Assembly (NCBI GenBank): GCA_029266795.1
Contig: JAQSWE010000023.1
Coordinates: forward strand, 1 to 14,303
DNA: 14,303 nucleotides
Source of the DNA: Alphaproteobacteria bacterium
Lineage (GTDB): Bacteria; Pseudomonadota; Alphaproteobacteria; Micavibrionales; UBA2020
Reading direction: 5' to 3'
Shown: in pieces, positions 8,498 through 14,303 of the stretch
Position numbering within the stretch: position 1 is the stretch's first letter
Layout: every line of letters begins with the position of its first letter
Program-made: the position numbers and the translations under genes
The notes under the pieces: model-generated
What the model saw: the letters and a program-made list of their open reading frames with translations, nothing else
Databases searched by the model: none
What the model was told of the DNA's origin: nothing

Positions 8498-9300
8498 TTC
8501 GACACCTTATATAATACCGGACGGCTGGGTGCGGCATCCCCTGCGAAAGCGGAGACCTGCAGGTTCAGCAGGTAATTGCCATTATCTACGCTATCGGGAA
8601 CATATATCAATTCGGTCACCGTGCGCCGCGAGGGTTTATCCGTCTGTTTCGCACCCGGCTGCAAATCCCAGAAAATACGGTGGTTCGACAGCATGCCATC
8701 GTCATCCGCGCGGTCGAGTGACGGCATGTCCACTAACAGATGCTGCACGCCGAGCGCGACGATATCCTCCATCGCCTCGGTCGAAAAAAAAGTGGCGGGC
8801 GTCTTGGCGTAGTCGCGCAGCGGCTTGCCCGCGTCATTGGGGAAGCTGCGCACGATCAGCGCGGTCATGAATTCTTTAGAATGATATTGCAGCGCATCTT
8901 TCAGCGCGTCGCGCGTGATCACCATGTCGTTGCGACGCAGCGCGGGGGAATAACCGTCGTTGCTGGTCGCGGCGGGAACCGGCGTCACGGTAATCAGCGT
9001 GGCGGGCATCAGCGTTTCGCGTAAAACATCCTGCACACGGATGCGCGCATCGGTCACATGGCCGACGCATTCGGTATGCGTGCCGTGCAAATGCGGGCTG
9101 AAGTGATATACTTCGCAATTGCAACTGCCGCCGAGGCGCACATCGCCGACGAAATTGCCCACCTTGTACGCGTATTTGCGCGCAGGGCGGCTGGCGAAGG
9201 CTGACAGCTGGTTCATTTCGAAATTCACGGGTATCGAAATATCGATCGGGTTATCGAGATCCGCCTTGTAACCGCCCAGACTGACCGCCACCTGCATCAT
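8494..9300 (-). CDS. Cyclase-family (KynB-like) metal-dependent hydrolase, probable kynurenine formamidase
   Basis: A 268-residue member of the cyclase/arylformamidase family. Position between the ACMS decarboxylase and kynureninase genes makes N-formylkynurenine hydrolysis (to kynurenine and formate) its likely job, since no other formamidase is present. The metal-binding segment is HLHGTHTECVGH (70-81), whereas KynB has HxGTHxDxPxH: the first histidine is shifted, Asp is replaced by Glu77, and the Pro is absent. The protein is also about 60 residues longer than typical KynB. It is therefore a divergent relative and the function is inferred from context. The ATG at 9300 overlaps the upstream stop as ATGA; a second ATG at 9297 could be used instead. 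Any longer N-terminal extension would run through the ACMS decarboxylase gene in another frame and looks non-coding. Confidence 0.82.
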   Translation of the reverse strand: MMQVAVSLGGYKADLDNPIDISIPVNFEMNQLSAFASRPARKYAYKVGNFVGDVRLGGSCNCEVYHFSPHLHGTHTECVGHVTDARIRVQDVLRETLMPATLITVTPVPAATSNDGYSPALRRNDMVITRDALKDALQYHSKEFMTALIVRSFPNDAGKPLRDYAKTPATFFSTEAMEDIVALGVQHLLVDMPSLDRADDDGMLSNHRIFWDLQPGAKQTDKPSRRTVTELIYVPDSVDNGNYLLNLQVSAFAGDAAPSRPVLYKVSK

Positions 9301-10415
9301 GCCACACCCAGCCATTCTTTCGCCGTGCCCGACAGCAGGCGCTGTTTTTGTTGATCGGTTATATCCAGATGCTCGACCGCATGGCCGGGATAAATTCCCT
9401 TCACCTGCGGATAATTTGTTTTCAGCCCCAGTGCGCTTTCGCGCGTCTGCGCATCGAACGGGTCGATTTCGCCCAACGGGTACGGATAGTCCGAACCCAT
9501 CGCGACGCGGTTCACGCCCAGTATCTCGATCAGCGCCTTCAGCATCGCAGGATTGTGCACCAGCGTATCGGCATAGACCCCGCATTTTTTCACAGTATCA
9601 AACGGATTCAATTGCGACGCGTCTTTGAACAGGTCGGGACGGCAGTAAGCGCCATGCTCCAGCCGCCCGAGCAGTGCCGGAAACGCGCCACCGCCATGCG
9701 CATACATGACACGGAGTTTCGGCAGCCGCTCATGCACGCCGCCGCTGCGCAATGAATCAAACGCCAGCGCCGTTTCCATGCCCATGCCGATGAGCCAAGG
9801 CCGCCAGTTACGATTGGCATTCATGCGAGATTTCAATTTAGGTTCTGTGGGCGACATAAATCCGCTCCACGGGTGGATGAACACGGCGACATTCAACGCC
9901 GCCGCTGCTTCAAAAACGGGAAAAAACGCGGGATCATCCAGGTCGCGGCCATTAACGTTCGAATTGATTTCGACGCCACGCATGTTGTGGGTCTTCACGA
10001 TACGCTCGAGCTCCCGCAATGCGCGGTCGGGGAACTGCATGGGTAATGCGCCCAAGGCTATGAAGCGCGACGGAAAGCGCGCGACGGTTGCGGCATTGTC
10101 ATCATTCAGGATGCGGCAGATCGCTTCGGCATCATCGGCATTATCCACGTAATCGGGGATCATCATCGGCGTCGGCGACAGCACCTGCAGCGTTACACCG
10201 TGCTTGTCGCATTCCGCGATACGCACCGCGCCGTCATAGGCGTTATCCTCCAATTCCCGCTGCACCGCGCCGCTGGCATTGACCATTTCAGCACAGCAGG
10301 GTTTTGTCGCATGTTTCCGCACACGGATGAAATCGGCGTAATGGGCGAATTTTTCCAGCGCCGCGTAGGTGTCGGGCGAGAGGGTCGTATGGGTATGGAC
10401 GTCCCATTTTTCCAT
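9297..10415 (-). CDS. nbaD: 2-amino-3-carboxymuconate-6-semialdehyde decarboxylase (ACMSD)
   Basis: Zinc-dependent, amidohydrolase-superfamily decarboxylase that turns ACMS, the ring-cleavage product of 3-hydroxyanthranilate, into 2-aminomuconic 6-semialdehyde and CO2, diverting it from quinolinate and NAD. The 372-residue protein shows DVHTH (His7, His9), FIHPW (His181), YAHGGGAFP (His240) and GSDYP (Asp309), the expected metal and catalytic set. The LLGRLEHG arginine (Arg251) matches a substrate-binding position in the family, from memory. MNANRNWRPWLIGMGMETA is also characteristic of ACMSD. Slightly longer than the roughly 335 residues of characterised enzymes. The start codon shares one base with the dioxygenase stop (TGATG, 10413-10417) and the stop overlaps the next ATG. 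Confidence 0.93.
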   Translation of the reverse strand: MEKWDVHTHTTLSPDTYAALEKFAHYADFIRVRKHATKPCCAEMVNASGAVQRELEDNAYDGAVRIAECDKHGVTLQVLSPTPMMIPDYVDNADDAEAICRILNDDNAATVARFPSRFIALGALPMQFPDRALRELERIVKTHNMRGVEINSNVNGRDLDDPAFFPVFEAAAALNVAVFIHPWSGFMSPTEPKLKSRMNANRNWRPWLIGMGMETALAFDSLRSGGVHERLPKLRVMYAHGGGAFPALLGRLEHGAYCRPDLFKDASQLNPFDTVKKCGVYADTLVHNPAMLKALIEILGVNRVAMGSDYPYPLGEIDPFDAQTRESALGLKTNYPQVKGIYPGHAVEHLDITDQQKQRLLSGTAKEWLGVA

Positions 10416-10945
10416 CAGCTAAGCTTCTTCTGGCGGTTGGGCGGCAGCGGCATGACATGGCCACAGGCCTTGCAGGTACGCGCCGCTTCATTTTCCCAAT
10501 AGCGGTCGAAGGCCTTGGGCAGGTCGGTCACGATATTTTTCAGCGGGAAATATTCTTCATGCAGCTTGGTATGGCAGGCATCGCAATACCACAGGAAACC
10601 GTCCAATTCTCCCGCCGCGCGCTTGCGCTCGACAACGAGTCCGACGGTATTCTCTTTCCGCTGCGGCGAATGATGCACATGCGGTGGCAGCAGAAACATT
10701 TCGCCCTCACGGATGTCGATATCGCGCGGCTTGCCGTTTTCCATGATGCGCAGCACCATGTCGCCTTCGATTTGAAAAAAAAATTCCTCGCCGGGATCGT
10801 CGTGGTAATCCTTGCGGCTGTTGGGGCCGCCGACCGCCATAATGATGAAGTCGTTATCTTCGAAAACCTGCTTGTTGCCGACCGGCGGCTTCAGGCTGGC
10901 GCGGTTTTCTTCGACCCATTTCTTGAAATTGAAAGGTGCGCGCAT
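10415..10945 (-). CDS. nbaC: 3-hydroxyanthranilate 3,4-dioxygenase
   Basis: Cupin-fold non-heme Fe(II) extradiol dioxygenase opening 3-hydroxyanthranilate to ACMS. In the 176-residue product the iron ligands are His48, Glu54 and His92, with the same 6- and 44-residue spacings I recall for the Ralstonia enzyme (His51, Glu57, His95). Arg44 and Arg96 match its substrate-binding arginines. The C-terminus carries the bacterial rubredoxin-like second iron site, with CDAC (121-124) and CKAC (158-161). The start at 10945 is preceded by AAGGA seven bases upstream and lies two bases after the deaminase stop. A longer reading from 10972 would overlap that gene and bypass this Shine-Dalgarno. Confidence 0.97.
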   Translation of the reverse strand: MRAPFNFKKWVEENRASLKPPVGNKQVFEDNDFIIMAVGGPNSRKDYHDDPGEEFFFQIEGDMVLRIMENGKPRDIDIREGEMFLLPPHVHHSPQRKENTVGLVVERKRAAGELDGFLWYCDACHTKLHEEYFPLKNIVTDLPKAFDRYWENEAARTCKACGHVMPLPPNRQKKLS

Positions 10946-10947
10946 GG

Positions 10948-11373
10948 TTAATCCTTGATGACCGCAATGCATTTCAGCTCAATTGCTATTGGCGTCGGCA
11001 ATGCCGACACCTCAAGCGTCGTGCGGCAGGGCGGGTTCTTGCCGAAATACTGCGCCCATAATTTGTTATAGGTCGGGAAATCGGCCTTAATGTTGGTCAG
11101 GTACACGGTCACATCGACCAGATCATCCCAGGTCGCACCCGAGGTTTCGAGGATGTTTTTGACGTTTTCAAAAACGCTGTGGCATTGTGTTTCGACGTCG
11201 TAAGCAACGATATTGCGGTTCTCATCCAGCGTTACGCCGGGAATATCCTTGCTACCCTTTTTACGGGGGCCGACACCCGACAGGAACAAGAGATTGCCGA
11301 CGCGTTTGGAATGCGGATAGGCACCGACGGGTTCGGGCGCCTTGTCTGAAATATGGGCTACGACTTGCGTCAT
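10948..11373 (-). CDS. nbaF: RidA/YjgF-family protein, probable 2-aminomuconate deaminase
   Basis: A 141-residue RidA-fold protein. General RidA members hydrolyse reactive enamine or imine intermediates; in 2-nitrobenzoate and 3-hydroxyanthranilate pathways a RidA-type enzyme of about 142 residues deaminates 2-aminomuconate to 4-oxalocrotonate and ammonia. Visible features are PVGAYPHSKRVGNLLFLSG (15-33), the VTVYLTN segment, and PCRTTLEVSALPTP (114-127) with the conserved arginine that binds the substrate carboxylate, then IAIELKCIAV. The placement between the semialdehyde dehydrogenase and the dioxygenase supports the specific role over a housekeeping RidA. AGGAG lies six bases before the ATG and overlaps the dehydrogenase stop; nine bases separate the two genes. 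Confidence 0.9.
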   Translation of the reverse strand: MTQVVAHISDKAPEPVGAYPHSKRVGNLLFLSGVGPRKKGSKDIPGVTLDENRNIVAYDVETQCHSVFENVKNILETSGATWDDLVDVTVYLTNIKADFPTYNKLWAQYFGKNPPCRTTLEVSALPTPIAIELKCIAVIKD

Positions 11374-11382
11374 GTTTAACTC

Positions 11383-12837
11383 CTATGCTGCCGGACGGCA
11401 GATTGTTTTTTCTTCGGTAAAGAATTCCAGCGCATGCATCCCGCCTTCGCGCCCCACGCCGGAATTTTTCATGCCGCCGAAAGGCGTGCGCAGGTCGCGC
11501 ATGTTCCAGCAATTGATCCAGACGATGCCGCTATCGATGCGGGCGGCCACGCGTTTCGCGCGGTCGGGGTTTTCGGTCCATATCGAGGCCGCCAACCCAT
11601 ATTGGGTGCTGTTAGCAATCTCGACGGCTTCATCTTCATCGCGGAAGGGCATCAGCGTGACAACAGGCCCGAAAATTTCCTCCTGATTGGTGCGGCACTG
11701 CGCGGGCAAGCCTTCAATGACTGTTGGTTCTATGAAATAGCCGTTTTCGCAGCGCCCCGGAACGATGCGGCGGTTGCCACCGACAAGTATTTTTCCGCCT
11801 TCCTGCTGCGCGAGGTCTATATAGCCCAGCACTTTCTCCATATGCTGTTTCGACACCATCGCGCCCATCAGCGTATCGGGCGCGAGCGGATCGTCAATTG
11901 AAATCGCCTTCACCTGCGCCACAAACTCGTCGCGGAATTTATTGTAGATATCCTGCTGCACAAGGATGCGCGAGCCGCAGAGGCAGATTTGCCCCTGATT
12001 GGTGAACCCCGCCATCTTCGCGCCCTGCAGCGACAGGTCATGATTGGCGTCGTCAAAAATCACCGTCGGGTTCTTGCCGCCCAGCTCCAGCGACACTTTT
12101 TTCAGCTGCGCCGATGCCGCCTGATAAATGCCGCGCCCCGTCACCGTGCCGCCCGTAAAAGATATCGCGGGAATGCGCGGATGGTTCGTGATGGCAGCGC
12201 CGATGCCCGCGCCGCGTCCGTGCAGAACGTTCAGCACGCCCGGCGGAAAGCCCGCTTCGGTCGCCAGCGCCGACATCAGGTAGGCCGTCATCGGCGTCAC
12301 TTCGCTGGGTTTCGCAATCACGCAATTGCCGGAGGCCAGCGCGGGCGCGAGCTTCCACGTAAACAGCAGCAGTGGCAGGTTCCACGGCGATATCGTGGCA
12401 ACGACGCCATAGGGCTGGCGGATGGTGTAGCTAAAGGATTTCTCGGATGTGAATTCCTGGCCGCGGAACATCGTACCGAGATCGGCGAAGAAGCGCAGGT
12501 TGTTGATGCTGCGCGGAATATCCATGCCGCGCGCGAGGCTGAGCGGCTTGCCGTTATCGATGCATTCCGCCATCGCGAAATCATCAATGCGCTGTTCCAT
12601 CAAGTCTGCCAGCTTGTGCATGATCGCTGCCCGCGCCGCAGCACCTATATCGCGCCAGCCTGCTGCGGCGTCATGCGCGGCCTGAACTGCGCGTTCCAAA
12701 TCTTTCTCGTCTGAATCCGGCACCTGCGCATAAATCTCGCCCGTCGCGGGGTTTTCGCAGTCGAAATATTTGCCGGATAACGGCTCGACCAATTGGCCGC
12801 CGACATAATTCCGGATATTTCCGCCGAATGACGTCAT
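11383..12837 (-). CDS. nbaE: 2-aminomuconic 6-semialdehyde dehydrogenase (aldehyde dehydrogenase superfamily)
   Basis: NAD-dependent aldehyde dehydrogenase oxidising 2-aminomuconic 6-semialdehyde to 2-aminomuconate before it can cyclise to picolinate. The 484-residue protein is full length. Landmarks are SPWNLP (oxyanion Asn), SFTGG, the general-base strand LELGGKNP and the nucleophile in NQGQICLCGSR (second Cys). EEIFGPV and the C-terminal PFGGMKNSGVGREGG follow. It resembles human ALDH8A1 and Pseudomonas AMSDH more than general ALDHs: MDIPRS carries an arginine at the place of a substrate-binding Arg in the Pseudomonas enzyme, and CWNMRDLRTPFGG provides another (comparison from memory). The ATG follows the SDR stop directly (TAAATG) with no strong Shine-Dalgarno, which suggests coupling to SDR translation. 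Confidence 0.94.
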   Translation of the reverse strand: MTSFGGNIRNYVGGQLVEPLSGKYFDCENPATGEIYAQVPDSDEKDLERAVQAAHDAAAGWRDIGAAARAAIMHKLADLMEQRIDDFAMAECIDNGKPLSLARGMDIPRSINNLRFFADLGTMFRGQEFTSEKSFSYTIRQPYGVVATISPWNLPLLLFTWKLAPALASGNCVIAKPSEVTPMTAYLMSALATEAGFPPGVLNVLHGRGAGIGAAITNHPRIPAISFTGGTVTGRGIYQAASAQLKKVSLELGGKNPTVIFDDANHDLSLQGAKMAGFTNQGQICLCGSRILVQQDIYNKFRDEFVAQVKAISIDDPLAPDTLMGAMVSKQHMEKVLGYIDLAQQEGGKILVGGNRRIVPGRCENGYFIEPTVIEGLPAQCRTNQEEIFGPVVTLMPFRDEDEAVEIANSTQYGLAASIWTENPDRAKRVAARIDSGIVWINCWNMRDLRTPFGGMKNSGVGREGGMHALEFFTEEKTICRPAA

Positions 12838-13626
12838 TTACAAACCGCCCGTGCGCCCGCCATCGACGGGCAGGTTGATGCCGTTGATATAAGCGGCAGC
12901 GGGGCTGGCGAGGAAGGCGATTGCCGCGCCCAATTCATTCGGCTGCCCGAAACGCCCCGCCGGAATGGCAGCTATTTCCTCGGCCTTCACATCGGCCTCG
13001 CTCTTGCCGGTTTTCTTGGATTTGCCGGAGATAATTTCCTTCATGCGACCCGTATCGGTCGCACCGGGCAATACGTTGTTGACGGTGATGCCATGGCCGC
13101 CGAGCTCCCCCGCCAGCGTTTTCGCCCATTGCGCAACCGCGCCGCGAATGGTGTTGGAAACGCCCAGCCCCTTCACGGGCTGTTTGACCGATGTCGACAG
13201 CACATTGATGATGCGCCCGTATTTCGCGGCAATCATGCCCGGCACCACGGCCTGCGCCATGGTTTGCGCGAACAGCATGTGCTGGGTAAAGATCGCGGCG
13301 AAATCATGCACGCTGGAATCTATCGCCGCACCCGCCGGCGGTCCGCCGCCGTTATTGACCAGGATATGCACCGCGCCGTTTTCGGCGACATGCTTTGCCA
13401 CCTTCGCCGCGACATCTTCGGTATCCATGGAATCTGCGACAATATAATGGTGCGTCTGGCCCTTGGATGTGTCGAGCGTCTCCACGACAGCTTTCAGCCC
13501 CTCTTCGCTCCGCGACAGGACGATCACGCTCGCGCCCAGCAGCGCCAGTTCTTCGGCCGCCGCGCGCCCGATGCCTTTGCTTGCGCCGCAGACAATCGCC
13601 CGCTTGCCGCTTAAGTCGAGGTTCAT
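12838..13626 (-). CDS. SDR-family protein lacking the catalytic Tyr-Lys pair (FabG-like), first gene of the kynurenine operon
   Basis: A 262-residue Rossmann-fold protein with a recognisable nucleotide motif, CGASKGIG (13-20), and the C-terminal INLPVDGGRTGGL. NNAG is replaced by NNGGGPP (91-97). Ser144 is in place, but 13 residues later, where the catalytic tyrosine belongs, there is Ser157, and the lysine four further is Arg161 (SNTIR instead of YxxxK). A FabG-like SDR subgroup with an imperfect catalytic tetrad is known, so this may be a subfamily trait and not decay. Its place at the head of the operon suggests a role on an aminomuconate-level intermediate, but none is established. I chose the ATG at 13626, with AAAGGA eight bases upstream; ATG at 13635 lies too close to that site and 13680 is far from it. 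No clear sigma-70 promoter is visible upstream. Confidence 0.85.
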   Translation of the reverse strand: MNLDLSGKRAIVCGASKGIGRAAAEELALLGASVIVLSRSEEGLKAVVETLDTSKGQTHHYIVADSMDTEDVAAKVAKHVAENGAVHILVNNGGGPPAGAAIDSSVHDFAAIFTQHMLFAQTMAQAVVPGMIAAKYGRIINVLSTSVKQPVKGLGVSNTIRGAVAQWAKTLAGELGGHGITVNNVLPGATDTGRMKEIISGKSKKTGKSEADVKAEEIAAIPAGRFGQPNELGAAIAFLASPAAAYINGINLPVDGGRTGGL

Positions 13627-13706
13627 ATCACACATCCTTTTTTCAGGTGGATTGGTTGTAACATACTGGCAGGGAAGCATAAAACGATAGTTGCGCGCCG
13701 CGTTTC

Positions 13707-13735
13707 TTGATTATTTTCCGGAAATTGGGCATAAT
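13707..13735 (+). promoter_or_regulatory. Predicted promoter of the small-protein/PIN gene pair
   Basis: TTGATT (13707-13712), a 17-base spacer and CATAAT (13730-13735) predict a start near 13742 and a 31-nt leader with GAGGG seven bases before the ATG at 13773. A palindrome lies inside the spacer. Confidence 0.5.
13715..13724. promoter_or_regulatory. Perfect palindrome TTTCCGGAAA, candidate operator
   Basis: Ten-base perfect inverted repeat between the -35 and -10 boxes of the predicted promoter. Such a position would let a dimeric repressor block polymerase, as in autoregulated toxin-antitoxin operons. No binding protein is identified; a short palindrome can occur by chance. Confidence 0.35.
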
Positions 13736-13772
13736 ATACTGTATTCAATCGTTTTTCAGCCGAGGGTCGCCC

Positions 13773-13934
13773 ATGTCATCCCCCGACAGCCAAAAAATTC
13801 CCGACAAGGAAGAACTGGCGCAGCGCTGGAAAGACCTCGTGGAAAAATTCGACAAGGAACTACGCGACAAGGGCCTCACCGACGAACAGCGCGAACAGTT
13901 GCTGAAAGAAATTCTGGAGGGCGACGACACATGA
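13773..13934 (+). CDS. 53-residue charged helical protein, candidate antitoxin of the PIN gene
   Basis: A very short, highly charged protein (many Lys, Glu, Asp) with no glycine-rich or hydrophobic core stretch. From about residue 10 it reads as two amphipathic helices (DKEELAQRWKDLVEKFDKEL, then TDEQREQLLKEILEG) joined at RDKGL. I do not recognise it as a known antitoxin family (not AbrB, ribbon-helix-helix, Phd or MazE by eye). The start is supported by GAGGG seven bases upstream. Its stop overlaps the PIN gene start as ATGA (13931-13934), the usual coupling for an antitoxin upstream of its toxin, and this is the main reason for the suggestion. It could also simply be a small partner or regulatory subunit. 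It is divergent from the kynurenine operon. Confidence 0.65.
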   Translation: MSSPDSQKIPDKEELAQRWKDLVEKFDKELRDKGLTDEQREQLLKEILEGDDT

Positions 13935-14303
13935 GCGAATATCGCGAGAAAGTCGTCCTCGATACCAACATCATGCTCTCCGCCCTGATGAGCCCGAACG
14001 GTACCTCGGCTGCCGCTGTCGCCTCCGTTCTTATGAATAACGACGTCGTGCAGAGCGCGCAGACTTATGCCGAGCTGGGCGAAAAACTGGCCAGCAAGAA
14101 ATTACAGAAATACATCCCCGCCGAACTCCGCCAGCAGGCGCTCGATTTCTTCGCCGCCGCCGCCGAGTTCGTGGAGGCACCCTGCAAGCACACCGCCTGC
14201 CGCGATCCCAAGGATAACAAGTTTCTGGATATCGCCGATGCCGGCGGCGCGACCACTTTGGTGACAGGCGACAAGGACCTGCTGGCGCTACAGGGGCAGG
14301 AAA
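13931..14303 (+). CDS. PIN-domain ribonuclease, putative toxin of a toxin-antitoxin pair; C-terminus beyond the window
   Basis: Partial gene, 124 codons visible; the family is usually around 140 residues, so little is missing. PIN domains are Mg/Mn-dependent ribonucleases and this branch (COG1569-like) is commonly annotated as the toxin component of toxin-antitoxin systems. The acidic active-site set is visible: VLDTNIMLSALMSP with Asp11, TYAELGEKL with Glu48, CRDPKDNKFLDIA (90-102) with Asp95 and Asp100, and VTGDKDLLAL (111-120) with Asp114. All expected residues appear intact, so the enzyme should be active. It overlaps the upstream 53-residue gene by four bases, which implies translation from the same message and control by the promoter at 13707-13735. 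Confidence 0.87.
   Translation, partial: MSEYREKVVLDTNIMLSALMSPNGTSAAAVASVLMNNDVVQSAQTYAELGEKLASKKLQKYIPAELRQQALDFFAAAAEFVEAPCKHTACRDPKDNKFLDIADAGGATTLVTGDKDLLALQGQE

Noticed and set aside
9301..9585. N-terminal extension of the cyclase-family protein by about 95 residues
   Set aside because: The extension lies within the ACMSD gene in another frame, is Arg/Gly-rich and unlike the family; the ATG at 9300 gives a normal ATGA coupling.
5910..13626. Operon role in NAD biosynthesis through quinolinate
   Set aside because: ACMSD and AMSDH divert the ring-cleavage product away from quinolinate, and no quinolinate phosphoribosyltransferase gene is present here.

Overview
The window reads as chromosomal DNA of a moderately GC-rich Gram-negative bacterium. 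An alphaproteobacterium is my best guess, from the RTX protein, the small HEMTH-motif protein of a type often labelled vgr-related, and the general protein flavour. No marker gene settles the taxonomy. Coding density is very high, with no gap over about 150 bases, and I see no RNA genes, insertion sequences, CRISPR arrays or convincing intrinsic terminators.

Layout. 1-748 (-): start of an RTX calcium-binding repeat protein cut by the window edge. 851-2683 (-): recQ. 2721-3293 (+): small HExxH putative metallopeptidase, divergent from recQ. 3297-4328 (-): nitronate monooxygenase-family FMN protein. 4408-5382 (-): secreted LpqC/PHB-depolymerase-type esterase. 5432-5908 (+): small secreted cysteine-rich protein of unknown function. 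5910-13626 (-): one tightly packed eight-gene operon for kynurenine/tryptophan breakdown. 13773-13934 and 13931-14303 (+): a 53-residue charged protein overlapping a PIN-domain ribonuclease, probably a toxin-antitoxin pair, the PIN gene running off the edge.

The operon is the centrepiece. In transcription order it encodes an SDR-like protein lacking the catalytic Tyr/Lys, 2-aminomuconic semialdehyde dehydrogenase, a RidA-type 2-aminomuconate deaminase, 3-hydroxyanthranilate 3,4-dioxygenase, ACMS decarboxylase, a cyclase-family protein (probable kynurenine formamidase), kynureninase and kynurenine 3-monooxygenase. Together they would convert N-formylkynurenine through 3-hydroxykynurenine, 3-hydroxyanthranilate, ACMS, aminomuconic semialdehyde and 2-aminomuconate to 4-oxalocrotonate, releasing alanine, formate, CO2 and ammonia. 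ACMS decarboxylase and the dehydrogenase point to catabolism rather than NAD synthesis. Tryptophan 2,3-dioxygenase and the lower 4-oxalocrotonate enzymes are not in the window.

Points that stand out: the SDR with SxxxR where YxxxK belongs; a formamidase-like protein with an altered metal motif; two genes (recQ and the cysteine-rich protein) whose predicted promoters place the transcription start exactly on the ATG; overlapping divergent promoters; and a possible new helical antitoxin family.
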